Source: Nitrospira sp. (lineage in GTDB: Bacteria; Nitrospirota; Nitrospiria; Nitrospirales; Nitrospiraceae). Taken from it: 52,398 nucleotides of DNA. The position numbers and the translations under genes were made by a program. Below the pieces are notes generated by a model. The model did not search any database. It was not told where the DNA came from and saw only the letters and a program-made list of their open reading frames with translations. The DNA is taken from the NCBI GenBank assembly GCA_020853775.1, contig JADYYH010000017.1:1-52398 (forward strand), given 5' to 3'. This document shows, in pieces, positions 25,113 through 32,500 of the stretch (the stretch's first letter is position 1; each line of letters begins with the position of its first letter).

Positions 25113-26977
25113 CTACACGTCGTTTGCTTTCGTTCTTGATCGTTCTCCTTGTCGGCGGGTTGCTCTCAGTGGCAAGTCTTATCGTGCCGAGTCCTGCGCC
25201 TAGCATAGCCGCGGACCCATCGAACGATGTGTACTTCCATACGCCGGGCACTCCCAGCGGCCCTTCTGTGCCGACGGCCAATGATAACCACTATCCGCAG
25301 ATTGGCTCATTGGATAGCCGGTTGCTGATGTGGTTTATCATCCAGCAGCACACGTACTTCGGCGGCTTCGTGCTGGCCCTGCCGGTCTTTTGCGTCCTCT
25401 TGGAATTTTTGGGATTGGTGGCGAGAAATCCCGCAATGGCCTTGCGGTATGACGGCCTCGCCCAGGATCTGTTGAAGGTGGCCTTATTAGCGCTCTCCGT
25501 CACCGCTGCAGTCGGCAGTCTGATGCTGACGATGTTTATCATGCTCTATCCCAGTTTCATGCAGTACATGGGCGGCACCTTCAAAGGCATGATGCCGCTG
25601 TATGCTTTGGTCTTTGTCGGTACCACCTTCCTGACCATCGCGTACTACTACAGTTGGGAACGAATGGCGGCGCCTGGCTCAAAATGGATCCATCTTTCCA
25701 TCGGCCTGCTCGCGGTGGTCTGTGGGACCTCATTGCTCCTGCTGGCCAATTCCTGGTCTGCGTTCATGATGTCGCCCTCCGGGGTGGACGGGCAGGGACG
25801 CTATCTCGGTAACCCGTGGCACTTACTGCGTTCCGCGCTGTGGAATCCGCTCAACCTGCATCGGTTCCTTGCGGACATCATGTCGGGGGGCGCGGTCGTG
25901 CTGGCCTATGCCTGTTACCGGTTCTTTTCCGGGAAGAGCCAGGAGGAGCGGGCCTATTACGACTGGGTCGGCTACGTGTTTTTATTTGTGACGGTCTGCG
26001 CCTTGCTGCCGATGCCCTTCGCCGGCTATTGGTTAATGCGTTCCGTCTACGCATACAGTCAGAGCATGGGCGTCACGATGATGGGCGGATTGCTGACCTG
26101 GCTGTTCGTTGTGCAGGCGCTGTTGATCGGCGCGCTGTTTCTTGGCGTGAATTATTATCTGTGGCAGAGCATGGGACGCATTCGCGGCGGGGAACGGTAT
26201 CAGCCCTACTATCAATATCTCCTGCTGGCGTTGACGGGGTGTTTGTTTATCTGGCTGACTCCGCATACGCTGTTGATGACCGGTACGGAAGTCAAAGCCA
26301 TGGGCGGCGCGCAGCATCCGGTGATCGGAAATTACGGGGTGATGTCGTCGAAAAACGGCGCCGTGAACGTGATGATCTGCATCACGGCGTTGAGTTACAT
26401 CTATTATCGTCGCGCGAACCGGACGATGACCATTTCCTGGGTCAGGGCGGGGAACGTCATTTTGGGAGCGCTGTTCGGCCTGGGTGCGGCGCACATCATC
26501 GGCTTGTCGATTTACGGGTTTTATCTTCCGGCTAGTCTCCGCGTGGGATTATCGGGTCCGCAGGCGGTGACGACACTGCTGGTGGTCACCCTGGGATTGC
26601 TGCTCAACCGGCGTATGTTGCGAGGAGCGACCATTCACGGTCCAGTACAGTGGGGACAAATCTCCATTCGTGGCATGGTCGGTTTATTCGGCCTGGCAGC
26701 GGCATTTACGTGGGTCATGGGGCTCATGGGCTACATTCGTTCTTCCGGCCGGTTGGCCTGGCATGTCAACGAGTTGATGCCCGATACGTCGCCCTGGGCC
26801 TTTACTCCCTCGCTCGGTTTTGCCGCAAAGATGGTCACGATCAATATGGTGCTGTTTTGGGGCGCGGTCTTCTTTTTGTTTTGGGTCTGCCAGAGAGGGC
26901 AGCAGCCAGTGATGCATGAGGATGTGAGCGCGGAGAAGGAAGCGGGATTTTTGCCCTCTCCCTCGCATGAAGGTTAG
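25109..26977 (+). CDS. Cytochrome bd-like oxidase subunit I (copy 1)
   Basis: The product has 622 residues and about 14 membrane helices. Features shared with CydA are a His in the first core helix (IIQQHTYFGGF), another in a helix start (NLHRFLADIM) and the motif ANSWSAFMMSPSG, which corresponds to the CydA segment ANGWMQ-x-PVG. The CydA quinol loop GWxxxExGRQPW is absent, and the protein is 100-150 residues longer than normal CydA. Other His shared with copy 2 occur in KWIHLS, NPWHLL, TPHTLL, GAQHPV and AWHVNE. It is clearly a paralogue of 30494-32413. Function as an oxygen reductase is inferred, and loss of the quinol motif argues for another electron donor. Confidence 0.75.
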   Translation: MTTRRLLSFLIVLLVGGLLSVASLIVPSPAPSIAADPSNDVYFHTPGTPSGPSVPTANDNHYPQIGSLDSRLLMWFIIQQHTYFGGFVLALPVFCVLLEFLGLVARNPAMALRYDGLAQDLLKVALLALSVTAAVGSLMLTMFIMLYPSFMQYMGGTFKGMMPLYALVFVGTTFLTIAYYYSWERMAAPGSKWIHLSIGLLAVVCGTSLLLLANSWSAFMMSPSGVDGQGRYLGNPWHLLRSALWNPLNLHRFLADIMSGGAVVLAYACYRFFSGKSQEERAYYDWVGYVFLFVTVCALLPMPFAGYWLMRSVYAYSQSMGVTMMGGLLTWLFVVQALLIGALFLGVNYYLWQSMGRIRGGERYQPYYQYLLLALTGCLFIWLTPHTLLMTGTEVKAMGGAQHPVIGNYGVMSSKNGAVNVMICITALSYIYYRRANRTMTISWVRAGNVILGALFGLGAAHIIGLSIYGFYLPASLRVGLSGPQAVTTLLVVTLGLLLNRRMLRGATIHGPVQWGQISIRGMVGLFGLAAAFTWVMGLMGYIRSSGRLAWHVNELMPDTSPWAFTPSLGFAAKMVTINMVLFWGAVFFLFWVCQRGQQPVMHEDVSAEKEAGFLPSPSHEG

Positions 26978-27002
26978 GCAAGGTTCATTAGGGAGTCTCG
27001 TG

Positions 27003-27665
27003 ATGAGTATGAGGATAGGTGCCGGGGTCTTGGGCATTGTAAGTATGATCGGATTGTGTACGGTTTTCGGTGGGGCTGTGTCTGCACATGCAGCCGAGGC
27101 CGGCGTGTTGGTCTTGGAAGACTTTCAGTCGGCGGATCAAGATGGATTTCCCGTAGAGTGGCAGCATGAAAACCAGCGTAGCCAGGCGAAAGGGCGGGAT
27201 GCCTACAAGATTCAGGCTGAAGAGGGGAAGAAGTTTCTCGCAGCAAAAGATGCGGGGCAGCGTATAAAAAAACGCAAAATCGACTGGGATCCGAAGGTCT
27301 ATCCGGTGCTGACTTGGCGATGGCGCCTTCACAAGGCTCCGAGCAACTCAGAGCCGGTTGCAGCGCTGTACGCCTCACTGGATACGGATCTCATGTTTAT
27401 TCCTGTCTTTACGAAATACATCTGGAGTGCTGGCAAGCCGGTGGGGACGTTCGTTGAGGGAGGCATGTTTAGCGGTTCGGAGTTGGTCGTGCAGAGTGGG
27501 GTGTTGCCGGTGGGGGAGTGGGTCGAAGAGCGGGTCAATGTCTACGAAGACTTCAAGCGCATTCATAAACATGAGCCGGCGGAGAAGGCCTGGGGCATTT
27601 CCTTATTCGCCGGTCCGGGTGTGGAGATTGATTTCGGCGCCGTGACGGTGGGCCCCGCCAAGTAG
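27003..27665 (+). CDS. Secreted DUF3047 protein
   Basis: The product has 220 residues from the ATG at 27003. The start is chosen because AGGGAG precedes it and a signal peptide follows (hydrophobic core, cleavage after AHA). An upstream ATG at 26967 overlaps the oxidase gene. DUF3047 has a jelly-roll-like beta fold, seen here as VLVLEDFQSADQDGFPVEW early and WGISLFAGPGVEIDFGAV at the end. The family has no known function; it occurs in the periplasm of Gram-negatives. It sits directly after the bd-like oxidase and in the same operon. Confidence 0.7.
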   Translation: MSMRIGAGVLGIVSMIGLCTVFGGAVSAHAAEAGVLVLEDFQSADQDGFPVEWQHENQRSQAKGRDAYKIQAEEGKKFLAAKDAGQRIKKRKIDWDPKVYPVLTWRWRLHKAPSNSEPVAALYASLDTDLMFIPVFTKYIWSAGKPVGTFVEGGMFSGSELVVQSGVLPVGEWVEERVNVYEDFKRIHKHEPAEKAWGISLFAGPGVEIDFGAVTVGPAK

Positions 27666-27697
27666 TGCAAGGGTAGCTAAGTGAGGATGCGAAGCGT

Positions 27698-28090
27698 ATG
27701 AACCGACCCACCGCCAGTGCCTGGTTTGATGTCGTGTTTGGCGTTGTGGTCATGACCACCGTCGGCGCCCTCATCGGGTCGTTTCTTGGTGCTTCGTCCA
27801 TTCCTGCGACTGCCGGGCTTGGGCTGGCTCTTGGGGCAGTAGTGGGGTATTTAGGTGGCCGGAGATTCCTCGTCAGCATTTTAGTCGGTACCGTTCTGGG
27901 AGGCTTACTTGCTTGGTTCATCGCCGGCATTGAAAAGGTTTCATTTGGAGCCGGCGCTGGTGCGGCGATGGGAGGCTTTCTCGGCGTGCAGATTTCGATG
28001 TTGCTGGACATGCGAGCGGCCAGAAAAGCCGCACAGGTGGAGGAAGGTGAGGACGCTGGCGCGGCTCACTCGGCAGTGACCAAATTATGA
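27698..28090 (+). CDS. Small membrane protein, glycine-rich, 130 aa
   Basis: The product has 130 residues and about three to four Gly/Ala-rich membrane helices (GVVVMTTVGALIGSFLGASS, LALGAVVGYLGG, GTVLGGLLAWFIAG, GAGAAMGGFLGVQ). Gly-xxx-Gly patterns suggest tight helix packing. The tail is charged. No named family is recognised. It lies 33 bp after the DUF3047 gene and 14 bp before the next gene, so it is an operon member and possibly an oxidase accessory protein. Confidence 0.6.
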   Translation: MNRPTASAWFDVVFGVVVMTTVGALIGSFLGASSIPATAGLGLALGAVVGYLGGRRFLVSILVGTVLGGLLAWFIAGIEKVSFGAGAGAAMGGFLGVQISMLLDMRAARKAAQVEEGEDAGAAHSAVTKL

Positions 28091-28104
28091 GGTGCGAGTA
28101 AGTG

Positions 28105-29019
28105 ATGGAAAATCGAGGCGTACTCATCGGGTCGATTATTTTTGTCTTCGGGTCGTTCATTTTGATGATCGGGGGGTTGGTCTATGAATCGTATAAGGCC
28201 AAGCAGATGCGCCAACTGGTCCTCTCTGTCGTGACGGAAGCCAAGCCTGTTGCCGCGCCGGCAGCGCAGGATTTTTCGATGTACAAAACATTTATCGGGG
28301 ATGATGGCCGGGAAATGGTGCAAATCTCCGAGGGGCCGTTTGTGATGGGCAGCCGTGACAATGACAGTGACCCGGATGAAAAACCCGAGCATCAAGTCTA
28401 TTTGAAGACCTACTTTCTAGATAAGCATGAAGTGATTCAGGATTCCTACGATCGGTTTCTCAAGATGACCAAGCGCGTGAAGCGAAAGATCGAGGTGTTT
28501 GAGGACGATCCTGCCAAATTGCTCAAGCCCGAATATCCAGCCATTGCTGTGACGTGGGATGACGCGGAGGCATACTGTAAATGGGCGGGTAAGCGCCTGC
28601 CTACTGAGGCGGAATGGGAGAAGGCTGCTCGAGGCGAAGGGAAGCGCCGTTACGCGTGGGGTGACGAGTTTGTTTCCGGGTATGCCAACATCGACGGAAC
28701 GGAAGATGGATTTCGTTATTTGGCTCCCCCTGGATCATTCGAATCGGGTCGAAGCCCGTATGGCATCTACGACATGACAGGGAACGTCGGTGAATGGGTG
28801 GCCGATGTGTATGAGGAGAATTTTTATCGCGCCTCGCCGTATCGAGACCCGAAGGGGCCCGATCAGGGCGAGCAACGAATCATTCGCGGCGGTTCGTGGC
28901 GGGAAACAAAACGGAATGTTCGCGCATCCAAGCGGTTTCAGGCGAAGCCGTGGCGCCATGATATCACCGTCGGGTTTCGTTGCGCGAAAGACGTTGATGC
29001 CGATACGGCAGTGAAGTAG
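28105..29019 (+). CDS. Membrane-anchored FGE-sulfatase/SUMF1-like protein (copy 1)
   Basis: The product has about 304 residues. It has one N-terminal helix (about 6-26, GSIIFVFGSFILMIGGL) and a periplasmic FGE-sulfatase domain. Recognisable motifs are GPFVMGS, WDDAEAYCKWAGKRLPTEAE, GMYDMTGNVGEW-like (YGIYDMTGNVGEWVAD) and RGGSW...VGFRCAK. The two active-site cysteines of the formylglycine-generating enzyme are not present; only the single Cys in GFRC remains near the end. A formylglycine role is therefore unlikely. Such C-type-lectin-like folds also serve as ligand-binding or structural domains. It is one of two adjacent copies in the oxidase operon. Confidence 0.75.
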   Translation: MENRGVLIGSIIFVFGSFILMIGGLVYESYKAKQMRQLVLSVVTEAKPVAAPAAQDFSMYKTFIGDDGREMVQISEGPFVMGSRDNDSDPDEKPEHQVYLKTYFLDKHEVIQDSYDRFLKMTKRVKRKIEVFEDDPAKLLKPEYPAIAVTWDDAEAYCKWAGKRLPTEAEWEKAARGEGKRRYAWGDEFVSGYANIDGTEDGFRYLAPPGSFESGRSPYGIYDMTGNVGEWVADVYEENFYRASPYRDPKGPDQGEQRIIRGGSWRETKRNVRASKRFQAKPWRHDITVGFRCAKDVDADTAVK

Positions 29020-29030
29020 CCAATCGAAAC

Positions 29031-29942
29031 ATGCTGGAAACACGGTTCAAAGTGGTGTTTCTTCTGGCGGTGCTCTTTGCCGCCAGTTTGCCCATCATAG
29101 CCATTCTCCGCGGGACGATTTCAACCCCCCTCGAAGCTGAATCTCAACATTCAGAAGACGAGTCGGTTAGTCCCGCTCCCGATTCTTCCGCATCCGAGCA
29201 GCCTTTGGAGGAAGAACTCGTTGTCATCCCTGCGGGACCGTTTATTCGAGGGACGAGTCAGGGAGGGTTCGATGAGCAGCCGGAGCGCAAGATCTATCTC
29301 GATGAGTTTTCCATCGATCGATACGAAGTGACGAATGCGCAGTATGCCGCTTTTGTAAAGGCTACGGGCCATCGTAAATCCGGACCCCCTTCTCGATACG
29401 CCAAAAATACTGGGCGCATGCGAGGAGTCAATCAGCCTGCGGTCTATGTCTCGTGGGATGATGCAAAGGCCTATTGCGAATGGCGAGGGAGGCGTTTGCC
29501 GACAGAGGCAGAATGGGAGAAGGCCATGCGTGGGCCTGATGGGCGCCTATGGCCCTGGGGAAATGTTGAGATCCCGGGAGGGGCCAATTGGGCTCGCGTT
29601 GACGATGGTTTTGAGGTTGCGGCTCCGGTGGGCCGAGTGCGGAGCGATGCCAGCCCCTATGGAGTGATGGATGGTGCCGGCAATGTCATGGAATGGGTGG
29701 CCGATTGGTATCTGGAAGGCGCCTATGCTGCAGCCTCGGACCGTAATCCGGAAAGTCCAGAATACGGTACCTATAGGGTGTTGCGCGGGGCGGCGTATAC
29801 CAGCTCAGGATCGGACCTGCGTATCACCGCCCGCAGTAAAATGATGTCGGATTTTCGGGATGAAACTATTGGGTTTCGTTGTGCGCAATCGAGCGCAACG
29901 GCCGGTCGCATATCTGAGATCGGGAGTCAGAGAGGATCATAG
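29031..29942 (+). CDS. Membrane-anchored FGE-sulfatase/SUMF1-like protein (copy 2)
   Basis: The product has 303 residues. An N-terminal helix (FLLAVLFAASLPIIAI) is followed by an acidic Ser/Pro-rich linker and an FGE-sulfatase domain (VVIPAGPFIRGTS, AYCEWRGRRLPTEAEWE, YGVMDGAGNVMEWVAD, TIGFRCAQ). It is about one-third to one-half identical to copy 1 by eye in the core motifs. It also lacks the paired catalytic cysteines. It lies 12 bp after copy 1. Its 3' end overlaps the 3' end of a small gene on the other strand by 6 bp. Function is unknown; a periplasmic binding or assembly role beside the oxidase is inference. Confidence 0.75.
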   Translation: MLETRFKVVFLLAVLFAASLPIIAILRGTISTPLEAESQHSEDESVSPAPDSSASEQPLEEELVVIPAGPFIRGTSQGGFDEQPERKIYLDEFSIDRYEVTNAQYAAFVKATGHRKSGPPSRYAKNTGRMRGVNQPAVYVSWDDAKAYCEWRGRRLPTEAEWEKAMRGPDGRLWPWGNVEIPGGANWARVDDGFEVAAPVGRVRSDASPYGVMDGAGNVMEWVADWYLEGAYAAASDRNPESPEYGTYRVLRGAAYTSSGSDLRITARSKMMSDFRDETIGFRCAQSSATAGRISEIGSQRGS

Positions 29943-30041
29943 GAAATCGAAGTAGTAGAGGATCAGAAACACAGCCAAAATGATATTGACAACCATTCCA
30001 GCCAAAACTATAATGTCGAACACTTTTGAGTTTTTAGCCAT
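29937..30041 (-). CDS. 34-aa single-helix membrane protein
   Basis: This tiny reading frame on the minus strand reads MAKNSKVFDII, then a hydrophobic helix (VLAGMVVNIILAVFLILYY) and FDFL. It has a purine-rich AAAGGGA stretch about six bases before its ATG. It looks like a single-pass small subunit, comparable in size to CydX (37 aa in E. coli). It is transcribed away from the second bd-like oxidase, towards copy 2 of the FGE-like protein. Only the shape and the ribosome-binding site support it; it should be tested by transcription or proteomics. Confidence 0.55.
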   Translation of the reverse strand: MAKNSKVFDIIVLAGMVVNIILAVFLILYYFDFL

Positions 30042-30042
30042 A

Positions 30043-30078
30043 AAAATCCCTTTAAAAATCATGTGCGTGAGGGATTTT
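30043..30078. repeat. Inverted repeat in divergent promoter region
   Basis: AAAATCCCT (30043-30051) is matched in inverse orientation by AGGGATTTT (30070-30078), with 18 bp between. It lies in an AT-rich region between the divergent 34-aa gene and the 39-aa gene and may be an operator. The left arm includes the ribosome-binding region of the minus-strand 34-aa gene. Confidence 0.45.
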
Positions 30079-30139
30079 GATTAACACAGCGTAGTTGGTG
30101 TGTCAATTTAAAATACGTACTTAAAACGTTGGGAGAATC

Positions 30140-30259
30140 ATGATGGAAGCTGCTCAGGATGACGTCAAAGTTAAGATCGGGAAGATGATTTTCTACATCA
30201 CCTGTGCAGTGGGTCTTTGGTTTTTTTACTGGTTCGGAGGGATTCAGTGCCCTTGTTGA
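30140..30259 (+). CDS. 39-aa single-helix membrane protein
   Basis: This small reading frame starts MMEAAQDDVKVKIGK and continues into a helix (MIFYITCAVGLWFFYWFGG), ending in IQCPC. A GGGAG purine stretch precedes the ATG; the second ATG one codon on is as likely. It lies 235 bp before the bd-like oxidase copy 2 on the same strand. The size and single helix are like small bd/cbb3-oxidase subunits (CydX, CcoQ); similarity beyond shape is not claimed. Two C-terminal Cys (CPC) are unusual. Confidence 0.55.
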   Translation: MMEAAQDDVKVKIGKMIFYITCAVGLWFFYWFGGIQCPC

Positions 30260-30308
30260 TCCCGAATCCTGGCCAGGAAAATGTCCATTAAGTTGAGGGG
30301 GGTTTGAG

Positions 30309-30431
30309 ATGGGCCAAACAATTGTGTATGTCGTCGTATCAGTGCTGATCTGCGTCTCGTTTTTTGCAGCGGTTGATCACTTTTTGATGGATGCGCAAGG
30401 ATTGGACTTTTGGTATCTCCTTCGAAAGTAA
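30309..30431 (+). CDS. 40-aa single-helix membrane protein
   Basis: This small reading frame reads MGQTIVYVVVSVLICVSFFA, then AVDHFLMDAQGLDFWYLLRK. A strong GAGGGGGG ribosome-binding site lies at 30295-30302. It is 50 bp downstream of the 39-aa gene and 62 bp before the oxidase gene. One helix is followed by an amphipathic tail. It is likely translated. As a third tiny membrane protein beside a bd-like oxidase, it is a candidate accessory subunit. Confidence 0.6.
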   Translation: MGQTIVYVVVSVLICVSFFAAVDHFLMDAQGLDFWYLLRK

Positions 30432-30493
30432 TTTTCGAGGAGTAAGGCTTTGAAGTTGTTGTTCACATACGCGATGTATCAAGGAGGTAACCC

Positions 30494-32413
30494 ATGGGCT
30501 CTGTAACCCGCACGAAGTTGATGTCGGTCATGGCGCTGTGCGCGATGATCGGCCTCCTCCTCATGCCTGTTCTGGTTGCGATCCCTGCCCTTGCTAGTGA
30601 TGGTGGCGCTCCTGCTGCCGACGCTAAAAAAGAGGGTGGAGAGGCAAAAGTTGAGAAGGGCAAGGACGTTTACTACAAGACGGAAGGTATTGTCTCCGGG
30701 CCGCCGGCGCCAAAAACCACGGACAGTGAGAAGGATTACCCGCGCTACAATTTTGAAAGTCGCGTTCTTCTCTGGTTTGCCAACCAACAGCACCTCTACT
30801 ATGGCAGCTTCGTCTTGGCTGTGCCGATCTTCTGTATGATCATTGAGTTCATGGGCGTCGTGAGTAAAGATAAGGCGCTGGCCAAGCGGTACGACCAGTT
30901 GGCGTACGATTTTATCAAAATCAGTTTGACGGCCTACTCGCTCACCGCGATTCTGGGTGGAATTCTGATCTTTACTTTCCTGACTCTGTATCCAGCCTTC
31001 TTCCAGTACCTCTCCGGTATTTTTAGACCTGTCATGCACATCTATGCGTTGATGTTCGTGGCCGAGAGCGGCACTCTTTATATCTACTATTACGGTTGGG
31101 ACAAAATGAAGGAGGGTTTCCTCAAGTGGATTCACCTCAGTATGTCAGTCGTCCTGAACGTGATCGGTACCATCTTGATGTTCCTGGCCAATTCGTGGAT
31201 CGGTTTCATGATGTCGCCGGCTGGTGTTGACGAGCAGGGTCGGTATTTGGGCAACATCTGGCATGTGATTCATACCGCATTGTGGAACCCTCTCAATCTG
31301 CATCGAATCCTCGGTAATATGGCCTTCGGTGGTGGTGTCGTCGCGGCCTATGCAGCATATAGGTTCTTGTCGGCGAAGACCGACGAAGAGCGCGCGCACT
31401 ATGACTGGATGGGCTACATCGCAATGGCGCTCGGTGTGTCGTTCTTGATTCCATTGCCATTCGCCGGATATTGGTTGATGCGAGAGGTATATGCCTACCG
31501 CCAGCAGATGGGTATCACTTTGATGGGCGGTTTGCTGGCCTGGTTGTTCATCATTCAGGCGACCATGATCGGTATCTTGTTCCTCAGTACGAACTACTAT
31601 CTCTGGCAGGCGCTTGGTCGGATGCGCGGTGCAGAAAAGTATCAGCGCTACATTAAGTACCTCGTGTTCCTGCTCACGTGCGGATTCCTGGTCTTTATTA
31701 CTCCCCATACCATCGTGATGACCCCGGCCGAATTGAAAGCCATGGGTGGTCAGCAGCACCCGGTGCTCGGTAACTATGGGGTTATGTCCGCCAAGAACGG
31801 TGGTATCAACGTGATTATCACGACCACGGTCTTGAGCTTCGTGTGGTACATGCGAGGCAATAAAGTTTCGACGGTCTCCTGGTCGAAGTTCGGCAATATT
31901 TTTATGGGATGCTTCTTCTTCTTCGCGTACCTCAACATTATTATGTTGGCTGTGTACGGCTACTACATCCCCGCGAACGTTCGCGTCGGTCTGTCGGTGC
32001 CGCAGGTGGCTACCACATTGTCCTGCCTTTTCTTCATGTTTGCCCTCAATAGCGTCATGATGAAGGGTGCGAAGCAGATGGGGCCGATTGAGTGGGGCAA
32101 GATTTCTGCGCGATCCCAATACGCGCTGATCATGCTGGCCACAGCCTTCACCTGGATGATGGGACTGATGGGATATATCAGATCCTCGGTCAGGCTCTTT
32201 TGGCACGTCAACGAAATTATGCGTGACAATTCTCCATGGGCCTACACCCACACGGTGGGTTTTGCTGCGAACATGATTTCGGCAAACGTCCTGTTCTTCT
32301 GGATTTCAATTATGTTCGTGTTTTGGTTGGGGGCCCTTGCTGCCAAGAAGGCACCAGTCGAGGCAAAGGCAGCTGTGCCAGGCAGGGCAGCAGCCCCGGC
32401 GGTTGGTCACTAA
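30494..32413 (+). CDS. Cytochrome bd-like oxidase subunit I (copy 2)
   Basis: The product has 639 residues. An N-terminal signal-like helix (about 1-35) and a charged linker of about 50 residues (APAADAKKEGGEAKVEK) precede a core with about 14 helices. Core features are His100 (FANQQHLYYGSF), KWIHLS, ANSWIGFMMSPAGVDEQGRYLGN, NLHRILGNMAFGGG, PHTIVMT, QQHPVLGNYG and FWHVNEIM. It is a paralogue of copy 1 (25109-26977) and has the same loss of the CydA quinol loop. AAGGAGG precedes the ATG. Three haem-protein genes follow directly, so cytochrome c is a likely donor. The family matches the bd-like oxidase described as the probable complex IV in Nitrospira. Confidence 0.8.
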   Translation: MGSVTRTKLMSVMALCAMIGLLLMPVLVAIPALASDGGAPAADAKKEGGEAKVEKGKDVYYKTEGIVSGPPAPKTTDSEKDYPRYNFESRVLLWFANQQHLYYGSFVLAVPIFCMIIEFMGVVSKDKALAKRYDQLAYDFIKISLTAYSLTAILGGILIFTFLTLYPAFFQYLSGIFRPVMHIYALMFVAESGTLYIYYYGWDKMKEGFLKWIHLSMSVVLNVIGTILMFLANSWIGFMMSPAGVDEQGRYLGNIWHVIHTALWNPLNLHRILGNMAFGGGVVAAYAAYRFLSAKTDEERAHYDWMGYIAMALGVSFLIPLPFAGYWLMREVYAYRQQMGITLMGGLLAWLFIIQATMIGILFLSTNYYLWQALGRMRGAEKYQRYIKYLVFLLTCGFLVFITPHTIVMTPAELKAMGGQQHPVLGNYGVMSAKNGGINVIITTTVLSFVWYMRGNKVSTVSWSKFGNIFMGCFFFFAYLNIIMLAVYGYYIPANVRVGLSVPQVATTLSCLFFMFALNSVMMKGAKQMGPIEWGKISARSQYALIMLATAFTWMMGLMGYIRSSVRLFWHVNEIMRDNSPWAYTHTVGFAANMISANVLFFWISIMFVFWLGALAAKKAPVEAKAAVPGRAAAPAVGH

Positions 32414-32500
32414 TCAAAGCGCAAGAAATGAATCAATGGGGGAAGGTATTTGGGCTGTCTCAGCAGCCGGTGCCTTCCCCTCCTGCAGGAGGTTTGAGCT

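Noticed and set aside
28105-29942. Formylglycine-generating enzymes activating a sulfatase
   Set aside because: The paired catalytic cysteines are missing in both proteins and no sulfatase gene is in the window.
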